Assembly: GCF_022627325.1 (NCBI RefSeq)
Contig: NZ_JAETZZ010000003.1
Coordinates: 248,001 to 312,000 of the forward strand
Direction: 5' to 3'
From: Pseudomonas putida
GTDB lineage: Bacteria > Pseudomonadota > Gammaproteobacteria > Pseudomonadales > Pseudomonadaceae
DNA length: 64,000 nt
The translations under genes were made by a program, and so were the position numbers. Below are positions 39,280 through 50,508 of this stretch, in pieces (within the stretch, counting starts at the first letter, position 1; the number at the start of each line of letters is the position of its first letter). The notes beneath the pieces are model-generated. The model worked only from the letters and a program-made list of their open reading frames with translations. It was not told the DNA's origin and searched no databases.

Positions 39280-41082
39280 ATGCCCGAGACCCTGCTCAGC
39301 CCCCGCAACCTCGCCTTCGAACTCTTTGAGGTGCTCGACGCAGAAGCCCTGACCCAGCGCCCGCGCTTCGCCGAGCACAGCCGCGAAACGTTCGACGCCG
39401 CGCTGACCACCGCCCGCACCATCGCCGAAAAGTACTTCGCCCCGCACAACCGCAAGGCCGATGAAAACGAGCCGCGCTATGTGGATGGCCGCGCCGAACT
39501 GATCCCCGAGGTGAAACCGGCGGTCGATGCCTTTCTCGAAGCAGGCTTCCTCAATGCCAACCGCGACTTCGAAGTCGGCGGCATGCAGCTGCCCAGCCTG
39601 GTCTCGCAAGCCTGCTTTGCCCACTTCCAGGCCGCCAACGCCGGCACCACGGCCTACCCGTTCCTGACCATGGGCGCGGCCAACCTGATCGAAAGCTTCG
39701 GCAGCGATGAGCAGAAACGTCTGTTCCTGCAGCCGATGATCGAGGGGCGCTACTTCGGCACCATGGCGCTGACCGAACCGCACGCCGGCTCGTCGCTGGC
39801 CGATATCCGCACCCGTGCCGAACCTGCCGGCGATGGCAGCTACCGGATCAAAGGCAACAAGATCTTCATTTCCGGCGGCGACCACGAACTGTCGGAAAAC
39901 ATCGTGCACATGGTCCTGGCCAAGCTGCCCGATGCACCAGCCGGGGTGAAAGGCATTTCGCTGTTCATCGTCCCGAAATTCCTGGTCAATCAGGACGGTA
40001 GCCGTGGCGAACGCAACGACGTGCTGCTGGCCGGGTTGTTCCACAAGATGGGCTGGCGCGGCACCACGTCCACCGCGCTGAACTTCGGCGATAACGGGCA
40101 GTGTGTCGGCTATCTGGTGGGCCAGCCGCACCAGGGCCTGGCCTGCATGTTCCAGATGATGAACGAGGCACGTATCGGTGTCGGTATGGGCGCGGTCATG
40201 CTCGGTTACGCCGGCTACCTGTACGCGTTGGAATACGCGCGCCAACGGCCCCAGGGGCGGTTGCCGGATAACAAGGATCCTCAAAGCGCTGCGGTTCCAA
40301 TCATCAGCCACACCGACGTCAAGCGCATGCTGCTGGCGCAGAAGGCCTACGTGGAAGGTGCCTTCGACCTGGGCCTGTACGCCGCGCGGCTGTTCGACGA
40401 CACCCACACCGCCAGCGACGAAAACGGCCGCGCTCAAGCCCAGCAACTGCTCGACCTGCTGACCCCGATCGTCAAGTCCTGGCCATCGACCTTCTGCCTC
40501 AAGGCCAACGAACTGGCGATTCAGATCCTCGGCGGCCACGGCTACACCCGCGAATACCCGGTGGAGCAGTACTACCGCGACAACCGCCTGAACCCGATCC
40601 ACGAAGGCACCGAGGGCATCCAGTCGCTAGACCTGCTCGGACGCAAGCTGGCGCAAAACAATGGCGCCGGCCTCAAGCAGCTGATTCGGTTGATCGCCAG
40701 CACCGCGGAGCGCGCCAGCCACCACCCCAATCTTGATACCTTGCGCCAACCCCTCGAGCAACTGGTCAGTCGCCTGCAAGCCGTGACCCTTGCCCTGCTG
40801 GGTGATCTTGCCCAAGGCCAGGTTGCCGACGCCCTTGCCAACTCGGCGCTGTACCTCAAGGCCTTTGGCCATTGCGTGATCGGCTGGCGCTGGCTGGAGC
40901 AAGCGATACATGCCGAACTTGGCCTGCTCAAGGGCAATGCCGCAGACCGCGACTTCTACCTGGGCAAACTGCAGGCAGCCCGTTATTTCCTGACTTGGGA
41001 AGTACCAGGCTGCCATAATGAGCTGGCATTGCTCGAGGCGCGCGACACCACTTGCCTCGCCATGCAGGACGAGTGGTTCTAA
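39280..41082 (+). CDS. Acyl-CoA dehydrogenase with C-terminal extension
   Basis: 600-aa FAD enzyme catalysing alpha,beta-desaturation of acyl-CoA in beta-oxidation. Core motifs: MALTEPHAGSSLADI (flavin/substrate loop), GDNGQCVGYLVG, the central IGVGMGAVMLGYAGYLYALEY (in part) and the catalytic Glu region NPIHEGTEGIQ. The last ~130 residues form the extra helical domain seen in 590-600-aa pseudomonad acyl-CoA dehydrogenases. The start ATG 39280 has AGGA upstream; 230 bp after the putA terminator carry its presumed promoter, with no other feature seen. Chain-length preference cannot be read off. Confidence 0.9.
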   Translation: MPETLLSPRNLAFELFEVLDAEALTQRPRFAEHSRETFDAALTTARTIAEKYFAPHNRKADENEPRYVDGRAELIPEVKPAVDAFLEAGFLNANRDFEVGGMQLPSLVSQACFAHFQAANAGTTAYPFLTMGAANLIESFGSDEQKRLFLQPMIEGRYFGTMALTEPHAGSSLADIRTRAEPAGDGSYRIKGNKIFISGGDHELSENIVHMVLAKLPDAPAGVKGISLFIVPKFLVNQDGSRGERNDVLLAGLFHKMGWRGTTSTALNFGDNGQCVGYLVGQPHQGLACMFQMMNEARIGVGMGAVMLGYAGYLYALEYARQRPQGRLPDNKDPQSAAVPIISHTDVKRMLLAQKAYVEGAFDLGLYAARLFDDTHTASDENGRAQAQQLLDLLTPIVKSWPSTFCLKANELAIQILGGHGYTREYPVEQYYRDNRLNPIHEGTEGIQSLDLLGRKLAQNNGAGLKQLIRLIASTAERASHHPNLDTLRQPLEQLVSRLQAVTLALLGDLAQGQVADALANSALYLKAFGHCVIGWRWLEQAIHAELGLLKGNAADRDFYLGKLQAARYFLTWEVPGCHNELALLEARDTTCLAMQDEWF

Positions 41083-41114
41083 GGGGGAGCCACCGTGTAC
41101 ACGGAGGCTTGCGC

Positions 41115-42557
41115 ATGTTCGATTCCAGCGCCCTGCTGCGCCAGCGCTTTGCTGCGCTGCGCAGTACGGCCGAGTTGTTTTCCCTACGCCATGTAAAACA
41201 GTCGCACCAAGCGCTGTCGGTTCGCCGCAATGTCGCCGAACCGCCATGCTTCAGCCTGGACGAAGGCGCCATGCTCAGCGTGCGGGTCAATGGCGTGGAG
41301 GCCTATGCGGCGACGGCCGACCTGTCCCAGGCTGGGCTGCAGCGCGCCCTGGAGCAAGCCGAGACGCTGGCCCGGCAGATCGCCCGGCACAGCCTGCTGG
41401 ACCTGCGCGACCAGCCCGTGGCCAGCGCACGCCACGATCATGTCTCGCCCAACTTCGACCAGCCCGTCCCCAGCCTTGCCGATTGCCTGGGCCTGCTCGC
41501 CGCCGAATCGGCCAGCGTGCCCAAGGACAGCCGCCTGGTGGACTGGCAGGCCAGCCTGGGCTTGAGCCTGGTCGAGCAAACCTACCTCAACTCCGCCGGC
41601 GCCGAACTGCGCCATGCCCAACGTTTTCTGTTCCCAGGCCTTGGCGTAACGGCCAGCGATGGCCAGGACAGCCAAAGCCGCAGCCTTGGCCGTGACAACT
41701 TCGGCCAGCAGGGTGGTTTCGAAATCATCGAGCGTTGTGGCCTGGTCGGCGCGGCCAGCCGGGTAGCCGACGAGGCACTGCAATTGCTGCTGGCCCCGAA
41801 CACCCCCAGCGGCCCGCGCGACCTGCTGTTGATGCCCGACCAGATGATGCTGCAGATCCACGAATCCATTGGCCACCCACTGGAGATGGACCGCATCCTC
41901 GGTGACGAACGCAACTACGCCGGCACCAGCTTCGTCAACGCCAGCGACTTCGGCCACCTGCAGTACGGTTCCAGCCTGCTCAACGTGACCTTCGACCCAA
42001 CCATCGGCGAAGAGCTGGCCAGTTACAGCTTCGATGACGACGGCAGTGCCGCCAGCAAGCAGTTCCTGATCCGCGACGGCCTGCTGCTGCGCCCGCTGGG
42101 CGGGGCGCTGTCGCAGTTCCGCTCCGGCCTGGACGGCGTGGCCAACAGCCGCGCCTGCGGCTGGAACCGGGCACCCATCGACCGCATGGCCAACCTCAAC
42201 ATCGAGCCGGGCGACCAGTCTCTCGAGCAACTGATGGGAGGCATCGAGCACGGCATCCTGATGCGTACCAACCGTTCCTGGTCCATCGACGATGCGCGCA
42301 ACAAGTTTCAGTTCGGCTGCGAATGGGGCCAACTGATCGAGAACGGCCAGCTCAAGGGCATCGTCAAGAACCCGAATTACCGCGGCATCTCTGCGCAGTT
42401 CTGGCGCAACCTGTCGGCAGTCGGCGACCGCAGCACCTTCCAGGTGCTGGGCACGCCCAACTGCGGCAAGGGCGAACCCAACCAGGTGGTGCGCGTAGGG
42501 CACGCCTCGCCGGCCTGCGTGTTCCGCCAGATCGACGTATTCGGAGGAGACGCGTGA
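41115..42557 (+). CDS. TldD-like metallopeptidase (paralogue type)
   Basis: 480 aa of the TldD/PmbA fold. The zinc motif HESIGH (H249, E250, H254) within HESIGHPLEMDR marks it as the catalytic-type partner. TldD/TldE pairs cleave unfolded peptides, including antitoxin CcdA and microcin precursors, as heterodimers. This pair differs from housekeeping tldD/pmbA in being adjacent and overlapping (TGATG at 42555-42559). ATG 41115 has GGAGG before it. It follows the acyl-CoA dehydrogenase by 32 bases and might share its transcript. The substrate is unknown. Confidence 0.85.
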   Translation: MFDSSALLRQRFAALRSTAELFSLRHVKQSHQALSVRRNVAEPPCFSLDEGAMLSVRVNGVEAYAATADLSQAGLQRALEQAETLARQIARHSLLDLRDQPVASARHDHVSPNFDQPVPSLADCLGLLAAESASVPKDSRLVDWQASLGLSLVEQTYLNSAGAELRHAQRFLFPGLGVTASDGQDSQSRSLGRDNFGQQGGFEIIERCGLVGAASRVADEALQLLLAPNTPSGPRDLLLMPDQMMLQIHESIGHPLEMDRILGDERNYAGTSFVNASDFGHLQYGSSLLNVTFDPTIGEELASYSFDDDGSAASKQFLIRDGLLLRPLGGALSQFRSGLDGVANSRACGWNRAPIDRMANLNIEPGDQSLEQLMGGIEHGILMRTNRSWSIDDARNKFQFGCEWGQLIENGQLKGIVKNPNYRGISAQFWRNLSAVGDRSTFQVLGTPNCGKGEPNQVVRVGHASPACVFRQIDVFGGDA

Positions 42558-43876
42558 TGAAACAGGCTTTCGAAACCCTGGTCGGGGACGTGCGCGCCGC
42601 CCTGCACGCGGGCGAGCAGTTCACCCTGAGCTACAGCGCCGAGCAGTCGCAATTCGTGCGTTTCAACCACGCCAAGGTCCGCCAGGCCGGCGAAGTGAGC
42701 CAGGCCAGCGCGCAACTGCGGCTGATCCGCGATGGCCGCCAGGCCGAACAGCAAGTGACCTTGAGCGGCGATGCGCAGCGGGATCGCCAACGCCTGGCGG
42801 ATGCGCTGCAGCAGCTGCGCCAGACACTGCCACTGCTCGCCGTCGACCCTTACCTGCGCCTGGACGAGAGCGCCTGGCACAGCCACAGCCAACAAGCGCA
42901 GGCGCTGCCAGACCTGAGCGATGTGCTGGCGCTGCTGGAGCATGAAGCCGGTGACCTCGACCTGGTCGGTATATACGCCGCGGGCCCGATCTGCCGAGGC
43001 TTCGCCAGCTCGTTCGGCGCCTTCGGCTGGCACCAGGCCAACAGCTTCAACTTCGATTGGAGCCTGTTCCACCCAAACGGCGAGGCGGTGAAGGCCAACT
43101 ATGCCGGCCAGTCGTGGAGCGCCGACGACTTCAGCGCACGCCTGCGCCAGGCGCGGGAGCAGTTGGGCTTTCTCGGGCGCCCGGCGGTCACCCTCAAGCC
43201 GGGCAACTACCGCGCTTTCCTGGCGCCGGCAGCGATGGACGAGATCGCCGGCATGCTGTGTTGGGGCGGTTTTTCCGCGCAGGCCCTGGCGACTGGCAAC
43301 AGTGCCTTGCAGCGCCTGTACAACGGCGATGCGCGGCTTAGCCCGCTGGTGAGCTTCTCCGAGCAAGTCAGCGGTTCGTTGAGCCCGGCGTTTTCCGATG
43401 AAGGCTCACCGCGCCTGGATGTGCCGTTGATTCAGCAAGGACAGGCGCAGCAACGGCTGATCAGTGCCCGCAGCGCTGCTGAGTTCGAGTTGCTGGCCAA
43501 TGGCGCAGACAGCTACGAATCGCCCTGCGCCCTCAGCCTGGCAGCGGGAAATCTTGCCAACGCAGACATCCTGGCGCGGTTGGGTACTGGCCTGTACATC
43601 AGCAACCTGTGGTACCTGAACTACTCGGACCTGCCGGCAGCGCGCATGACCGGGCTCACCCGCTTCGCGACCTTCTGGGTGGAAAACGGTCAGATCCAGG
43701 GGCCGGTAAGCACCATGCGTTTCGATGACAGCCTGTACAACGTGCTGGGGAGCCAGCTGGAAGACCTGACCTGTGAGCGGGAAATGATCCTGTCGACCAG
43801 CACCTATGGACAGCGCAGCACTGGGTCGAGTCATTTGCCCGGGGCACTGGTCAAAGGCCTGACTCTGACATTGTGA
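42557..43876 (+). CDS. PmbA/TldE-like protein, partner of the TldD-like peptidase
   Basis: 439 aa of the same superfamily without an HExxxH motif, as expected for the non-catalytic TldE half. The C-terminal third (GLYISNLWYLNYSDLPAARM) matches the conserved family end; FVRFNHAKVRQAGE near residue 30 matches the start of the family beta-sheet. The ATG overlaps the tldD-like stop by one base, arguing for a 1:1 complex. It is followed by a REP pair and then the exporter gene. Confidence 0.82.
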   Translation: MKQAFETLVGDVRAALHAGEQFTLSYSAEQSQFVRFNHAKVRQAGEVSQASAQLRLIRDGRQAEQQVTLSGDAQRDRQRLADALQQLRQTLPLLAVDPYLRLDESAWHSHSQQAQALPDLSDVLALLEHEAGDLDLVGIYAAGPICRGFASSFGAFGWHQANSFNFDWSLFHPNGEAVKANYAGQSWSADDFSARLRQAREQLGFLGRPAVTLKPGNYRAFLAPAAMDEIAGMLCWGGFSAQALATGNSALQRLYNGDARLSPLVSFSEQVSGSLSPAFSDEGSPRLDVPLIQQGQAQQRLISARSAAEFELLANGADSYESPCALSLAAGNLANADILARLGTGLYISNLWYLNYSDLPAARMTGLTRFATFWVENGQIQGPVSTMRFDDSLYNVLGSQLEDLTCEREMILSTSTYGQRSTGSSHLPGALVKGLTLTL

Positions 43877-43887
43877 TCGGCTCTCCC

Positions 43888-43980
43888 GGCCCCATCGCCG
43901 ACAAGCCGGCTGCCACAGATTCAGCACAGGCACCGGACCTGCTGCAGTACCTGTGGGGCCGGCTTGCCGGCGATGAGGCC
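43888..43980. repeat. Paired REP elements
   Basis: The left unit, at 43888-43917, has core CATCGCCGACAAGCCGGC; the inverted right unit, at 43952-43980, has core GCCGGCTTGCCGGCGATG. A 34-bp spacer separates them. It lies between the TldE-like gene and the MFS exporter on the same strand. Confidence 0.85.
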
Positions 43981-44011
43981 AGGACAGGCAACACTGAACA
44001 TTGAGGTTCGT

Positions 44012-45439
44012 ATGCCCGAACGCACCCCGCTAGACCCCACCACCGCCCGCTGGATCCCCTGGGTGGTGGCCATCGCTTTCTTCATGCAGTCCTTGGACGG
44101 CACCATCCTCAACACCGCGCTGCCAGCCATGGCCCGCTCGCTGGCCGAAGACCCGCTGCGCATGCAGGGTGTGATCATCGCCTACATGCTCACCGTGGCC
44201 CTGCTGATCCCCGCCTCGGGCTGGATCGCCGACCGCTTCGGCACCAAACGCATCTTCTTCAGTGCCATCCTGCTGTTCAGCTTCGGCTCGCTGCTGTGCG
44301 CCGCCGCCAATAGCCTCGGTTTCCTGATCTTTGCCCGTGTGGTGCAGGGCCTGGGCGGCGCCCTGATGCTGCCGGTCGGGCGGCTGGTAGTGCTGCGCGC
44401 CTACCCGCGCACCGAGTTGGTGCGCATCATGAGTTTCATCACCATCCCCGGCCTGCTGGGGCCGCTGCTGGGCCCGACGGTTGGCGGCTGGCTGGTGGAA
44501 ATTCTCAGCTGGCACTGGATCTTCCTGCTCAACCTGCCGGTCGGCCTGATCGGCTGCTACGCCGTGTGGAAGTTCATCCCCGACCTGCGCGGCGCCGAAC
44601 GGACCCGTTTCGACACGCCGGGCTTCCTGCTGTTCGGCGCCGCGATGGTGCTGATCACCATCGCCATGGAAGGCCTGGGCGAGCTGCACCTGCCGCACCT
44701 GCGGGTGATGCTGCTGTTGTTCGCCGGCATGGCATGCCTGGCGGCTTACTGGCTGCGCGCCGGGCGCGATCCCGAACCGCTGTTCTCGCCCAGCCTGTTC
44801 CGGGTGCGCACCTTCGCCATCGGTATTCTGGGCAACCTGTTCGCCCGCCTGGGCAGCGGCGCCCTGCCGTTCCTGGTGCCGTTACTGTTGCAGGTGGCGC
44901 TGGGCTATTCGCCAGCGCAGGCCGGCATGAGCATGATCCCGCTGGCGGCGGCCGCGATGGTCGCCAAGTCCGTTGCCCGGCCGCTGATCGAGCGGCTCGG
45001 CTACCGGATCGTCCTCACCGGCAACACCGTGCTGCTCGGCCTGCTGCTGGCCAGCCTGGGGCTGGTCGACGGGCAGACCCCGTATGCCGTACTGCTGGTG
45101 CAACTGGCCCTGCTGGGCGCGGTGAATTCCATGCAGTTCACCGCCATGAACACGGTAACCCTGATCGACCTCGACGATGCCAGCGCCAGCAGCGGCAACA
45201 GCCTGCTATCGGTGGTCGCGCAGCTGTCGCTGAGCCTGGGCGTAGCCTGCGCAGGCGCACTGCTTGGCGGTTTCACCGCAGCTGGCAATGCCGATGGCGT
45301 GGACACCACCTTGGGCGCCTTCCAGCTGACCTTCGTGACCATCGGTATCATGGCCATGCTGGCGGCGGCGATCTTCCTGCAGCTGTCGCCGACGGACGGA
45401 AGGCGTGCCCGTCGTCCGGAACAGCACATGGAGTCTTAG
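44012..45439 (+). CDS. MFS exporter, DHA2 (EmrB/QacA-like) family, MdtD-like
   Basis: 475-aa inner-membrane proton antiporter with about 14 hydrophobic segments. The first helix carries MQSLDGTILNTALPAMA (DHA2 motif D1), the loop after TM2 is WIADRFGTKR (motif A), and GPLLGPTVGGWLVE is motif C of exporters. It resembles E. coli MdtD in length and pattern. ATG 44012 has GAGG five bases upstream. The REP pair upstream isolates it from the tldDE-like pair. The drug or metabolite exported is unknown. Confidence 0.88.
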   Translation: MPERTPLDPTTARWIPWVVAIAFFMQSLDGTILNTALPAMARSLAEDPLRMQGVIIAYMLTVALLIPASGWIADRFGTKRIFFSAILLFSFGSLLCAAANSLGFLIFARVVQGLGGALMLPVGRLVVLRAYPRTELVRIMSFITIPGLLGPLLGPTVGGWLVEILSWHWIFLLNLPVGLIGCYAVWKFIPDLRGAERTRFDTPGFLLFGAAMVLITIAMEGLGELHLPHLRVMLLLFAGMACLAAYWLRAGRDPEPLFSPSLFRVRTFAIGILGNLFARLGSGALPFLVPLLLQVALGYSPAQAGMSMIPLAAAAMVAKSVARPLIERLGYRIVLTGNTVLLGLLLASLGLVDGQTPYAVLLVQLALLGAVNSMQFTAMNTVTLIDLDDASASSGNSLLSVVAQLSLSLGVACAGALLGGFTAAGNADGVDTTLGAFQLTFVTIGIMAMLAAAIFLQLSPTDGRRARRPEQHMES

Positions 45440-45503
45440 GGCGAATGGCCATGAGGCTGGTAGACTGCGTGGCATTTTTCGCTTCGCAACGCAGGCCCGC
45501 CTC

Positions 45504-46889
<1,386 letters not shown>

Positions 46890-46898
46890 CATTTTTTT

Positions 46899-47013
46899 GC
46901 GGCTGCTTTGCAGCCCATCGCCGGCAAGCCAGTTCCCACAGGACCACCACAGGCCTCAGGCATTGTGCGATGCCCGTGGCTGCTGGCTTGCCGGCAATGG
47001 CCGCGCAGCGGCC
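46899..47013. repeat. Paired REP elements with short flanking stems
   Basis: Left unit GCAGCCCATCGCCGGCAAGC (around 46911-46930) and inverted right unit CTGGCTTGCCGGCAATGGCC (46983-47002), plus a GCGGCTGC...GCAGC stem at the left edge. The T-run at 46891-46898 ahead of it is on the gene strand right after dbpA. Confidence 0.8.
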
Positions 47014-47037
47014 CCGAACCAGCAATGAGGTAACACC

Positions 47038-48219
47038 GTGCACACCACCGACGTGATCATCCTCGGCGCCGGCGCCGCCGGCCTGATGTGCGCCCAGCTC
47101 AGCGCCCGCCGTGGCCGCCGGGTGCTGCTGCTCGACCATGCCAACAAGCCCGGCAAGAAGATCCTCATGTCGGGCGGCGGGCGTTGCAACTTCACCAATA
47201 TGTACACCGAGCCGGCCAACTTCCTTTCGCAGAACGCACATTTCTGCAAGTCGGCCCTGGCCCGCTACACCCAATGGGACTTCATCGAGCTGGTGGCCAA
47301 GCATGGCGTGCCCTACCACGAGAAGAAGCTCGGCCAGCTGTTCTGTGACAACAAGGCCAGCGACATCCTCGACATGTTGCTGGCCGAATGCGACGAAGCC
47401 GGTGCCGAGCTGCGCATGAACACCAGCATCGAGCAGATCGAGAAGACCGAAAACGGCTATCTCCTGCAAACCAGCGCCGGCCAGTTCGCCTGCCAATCGC
47501 TGGTGATCGCCACCGGTGGCCTGTCGATCCCAACGTTGGGCGCGACCGGCTTCGGCTATCAGGTAGCCCGCCAGTTCGGCCATACCTTGCTACCGACCCG
47601 CGCAGGCCTGGTGCCGTTCACCATCACCGAGCCTCAACTCAAGGCATTGTGCACCGAACTGTCGGGCACCTCGCTCGATTGCACAGCCAGCTGCAACGGC
47701 ACCCGCTTCCGCGAGAACCTGTTGTTCACCCACCGCGGCCTCAGCGGCCCGGCGATCCTGCAGATTTCCTCGTTCTGGGAGGCCGGCGACACCGTTGAAA
47801 TCAACCTGCTGCCCGACCGTGATGCACTGGCCTGGCTGCAACAGCAGCAGGCCGAGCGCGCCAACGCGGAAATCAAGACCGTCTTGGGCGAGGTGTTCAC
47901 CCGCAAGCTGGCGAACCTGCTGGCCGAACAGTGGTTCGAATCAAAACCCATGAAGCAGTACACCCCGGCGGAGCTGGCGCAGATCGCCGACAAACTGGCC
48001 GCCTGGCAGCTGGTACCGGCAGGCACCGAAGGCTATCGCACCGCCGAAGTCACCTTGGGCGGCGTCGATACCCGCGAGGTGTCGTCGAAAACCATGGAAT
48101 CGCTGAAATCCCCCAGCCTCTATTTCATTGGCGAGGTGCTGGATGTCACCGGCCATCTGGGCGGTTTCAATTTCCAATGGGCATGGGCATCAGCCAACGC
48201 TGCAGCACAGTTCGTGTAG
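47038..48219 (+). CDS. HI0933-type flavoprotein (NAD(P)/FAD-dependent oxidoreductase)
   Basis: 393 aa. VIILGAGAAGLMCAQLSA is the FAD Rossmann start, followed by KKILMSGGGRCNFTN, the defining motif of the HI0933/YhiN family. The end, VTLGGVDTREVSSKTMES then GEVLDVTGHLGGFNFQWAWA, is also diagnostic. The biochemical role of this family is unknown. The start is GTG 47038 with GAGG seven bases upstream. Its end is 83 bases before the YccS-like gene, with a small CACGGA/TCCGTG stem between. Confidence 0.9.
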   Translation: MHTTDVIILGAGAAGLMCAQLSARRGRRVLLLDHANKPGKKILMSGGGRCNFTNMYTEPANFLSQNAHFCKSALARYTQWDFIELVAKHGVPYHEKKLGQLFCDNKASDILDMLLAECDEAGAELRMNTSIEQIEKTENGYLLQTSAGQFACQSLVIATGGLSIPTLGATGFGYQVARQFGHTLLPTRAGLVPFTITEPQLKALCTELSGTSLDCTASCNGTRFRENLLFTHRGLSGPAILQISSFWEAGDTVEINLLPDRDALAWLQQQQAERANAEIKTVLGEVFTRKLANLLAEQWFESKPMKQYTPAELAQIADKLAAWQLVPAGTEGYRTAEVTLGGVDTREVSSKTMESLKSPSLYFIGEVLDVTGHLGGFNFQWAWASANAAAQFV

Positions 48220-48302
48220 AGTAGAATCCATTCAGCAGCACGGAACGCTTCTTGCTGGTCCGTGCCGTAATGCATTCATTCGATCACTGCCAGCAGGCCA
48301 TC

Positions 48303-50486
48303 ATGTCATCGAGTTCGTTCCGTCAGTCATTGCGTCGCCTGTGGGGTCAAGACAAATTCAGCTACGCCATCCGGGTGACCATCGCCCTCACCGGCAGCAT
48401 GGCCTGGTGCTGGTACCAGAACGAGATGAGCCTGCTCATCCCGTTGTTCCTCGGCATCATCGCTAGCGCGCTGGCCGAGACCGACGATAGCTGGCAAGGC
48501 CGCCTCAGCGCGTTGCTCGTCACCCTGGTGTGTTTCGCCATCGCTGCAATTTCGGTGGAACTGCTGTTCCCCTACCCCTGGATCTTCGCCATCTCCATGG
48601 CCTTGGCCGCCTTCTCCCTGACCATGCTTGGCGCACTGGGTGAACGCTACGGAGCGATTGCGTCGGCAACGCTGATTCTGTCGGTGTACACCATGATCGG
48701 CGTGGACCAGCGCGGCGGCGAAGTCAGCGACTTCTGGCATGAACCAATGCTGCTGGTGGCCGGTGCCGCCTGGTATGGCCTGCTCTCGGTAGTGTGGCAG
48801 GCACTGTTCTCCAACCAACCGGTACAGCAGAGCCTGGCCAAACTGTTCTTCGAACTGGGCACCTACCTCAAGCTCAAGGCCAGCTTGTTCGAGCCGATTC
48901 GCACACTCGATGTCGAAGCCCAGCGCCTGGCATTGGCCCGGCAAAACGGCAAGGTGGTCGCCGCGCTGAACGCCGCCAAGGAAATCATTCTGCACCGGGT
49001 CGGCAACAGCCAACCCAACTCCAAGGTCAGCCGCTACCTGAAGCTGTACTTCCTGGCCCAGGACATCCACGAACGGGTGAGCGCCTCGCACTACCCTTAC
49101 AACGCCCTGACCGAGGCGTTCTTCCACAGCGACGTGATGTTCCGCTGCCAGCGCCTGCTGCGCAAACAAGGGGCGTCCTGCCAGGAACTGGCACGCTCGA
49201 TCCGGCTGCGCCAGCCGTTCGTTCTGGCCACCGGCTTCGCCGAGGCCCTCGATGACCTCAACGCCTCGCTGGAGCACCTGCGCAACCAGAACAACCCCGC
49301 CTGGCGCGGGCTGTTGCGCTCACTACGCGCCCTGGCGGCAAACCTGGCCACGCTGGACCGCCTGCTTGGCGCCGCCAGCAACCCGGACAGCCTGGCCGAC
49401 GCCAGCGACAGCAGCCTGCTCGACCGTTCGCCACGCAACCTCAAGGATGTGTGGAAGCGATTGCGCACCCAGCTCACACCGACCTCGCTGCTGTTCCGCC
49501 ATGCCCTGCGCCTGTCGTTGGCGCTGTCGGTGGGCTACGGCATGGTGCACTTGATCCACCCGACCCAAGGCTACTGGATCATCCTCACCACCCTGTTCGT
49601 CTGCCAGCCCAACTATGGCGCGACCCGGCGCAAGCTCGTGCAGCGGATCTTCGGCACAGCCATCGGCCTGACCGTTGGCTGGGCGCTGTTCGACCTGTTC
49701 CCGAATCAGCTGATCCAATCGGCGTTCGCAGTGGTGGCCGGGGTGGTGTTCTTCGTCAACCGGACCACCCGCTACACCCTGGCCACAGCGGCGATCACAC
49801 TGATGATCCTGTTCTGCTTCAACCAGATCGGCGATGGCTACGGCCTGTTCCTGCCACGGCTGTTCGATACCTTGGTCGGTAGCCTGATCGCCATCGTCGC
49901 GGTGTTCCTGTTCCTACCCGACTGGCAAGGCCGGCGCCTGAACAAGGCGCTGGCCAACACCCTGGCCTGCGCCAGTGTGTACCTGCGTCAAATCATGCAG
50001 CAGTATGCCCACGGCAAGCGTGATGACCTGGCCTACCGTCTGGCCCGGCGCAACGCACACAACGCCGACGCAGCGCTGTCCACCACCCTGGCCAACATGC
50101 TCATGGAGCCGGGGCACTTCCGTAAGGAGGCCGATGTGGGCTTCCGCTTCCTGGTGCTGTCGCATACCTTGCTCAGCTACCTCTCAGGGCTGGGGGCGCA
50201 CCGTGATACGGCGCTGCCGGCAGAAGTCCATGAGCAGCTGATCGAGGGCGCGGGGCAGGCATTGGCCGCCAGCCTCGACGAAATCGCCAACGGCCTGTCG
50301 GCGCGGTTACCCGTGGCGATCCACAGCGATGCAGAGGAAGCCTTGGCCAATACGCTGGAGCAGATGCCCGAAGAACTGGATGAACATCAACGATTGGTGC
50401 AAACCCAATTGGCGCTGATCTGCCGGCAGCTGGGGCCGTTGCGCACCTTGGCAGCGCACTTGATCAAAGAGAGCTCACCGGCCTGA
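48303..50486 (+). CDS. yccS: YccS-like FUSC-family inner-membrane protein
   Basis: 727 aa with two membrane blocks of about six helices each (residues about 20-170 and 400-540), each followed by a soluble region, the layout of the FUSC/YccS/YhfK family. ETDDSWQGRLSALLVTL and RFLVLSHTLLSYLSGLG match YccS landmarks. Relatives include aromatic-acid and fusaric-acid efflux proteins; the substrate here is unknown. ATG 48303 precedes MSSSSFRQSLRRLWG; two earlier in-frame ATGs lack better ribosome sites. Convergent with the binding-protein gene after it. Confidence 0.87.
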   Translation: MSSSSFRQSLRRLWGQDKFSYAIRVTIALTGSMAWCWYQNEMSLLIPLFLGIIASALAETDDSWQGRLSALLVTLVCFAIAAISVELLFPYPWIFAISMALAAFSLTMLGALGERYGAIASATLILSVYTMIGVDQRGGEVSDFWHEPMLLVAGAAWYGLLSVVWQALFSNQPVQQSLAKLFFELGTYLKLKASLFEPIRTLDVEAQRLALARQNGKVVAALNAAKEIILHRVGNSQPNSKVSRYLKLYFLAQDIHERVSASHYPYNALTEAFFHSDVMFRCQRLLRKQGASCQELARSIRLRQPFVLATGFAEALDDLNASLEHLRNQNNPAWRGLLRSLRALAANLATLDRLLGAASNPDSLADASDSSLLDRSPRNLKDVWKRLRTQLTPTSLLFRHALRLSLALSVGYGMVHLIHPTQGYWIILTTLFVCQPNYGATRRKLVQRIFGTAIGLTVGWALFDLFPNQLIQSAFAVVAGVVFFVNRTTRYTLATAAITLMILFCFNQIGDGYGLFLPRLFDTLVGSLIAIVAVFLFLPDWQGRRLNKALANTLACASVYLRQIMQQYAHGKRDDLAYRLARRNAHNADAALSTTLANMLMEPGHFRKEADVGFRFLVLSHTLLSYLSGLGAHRDTALPAEVHEQLIEGAGQALAASLDEIANGLSARLPVAIHSDAEEALANTLEQMPEELDEHQRLVQTQLALICRQLGPLRTLAAHLIKESSPA

Positions 50487-50508
50487 TCGTTCTTGCCTGC
50501 GCCGCAGA

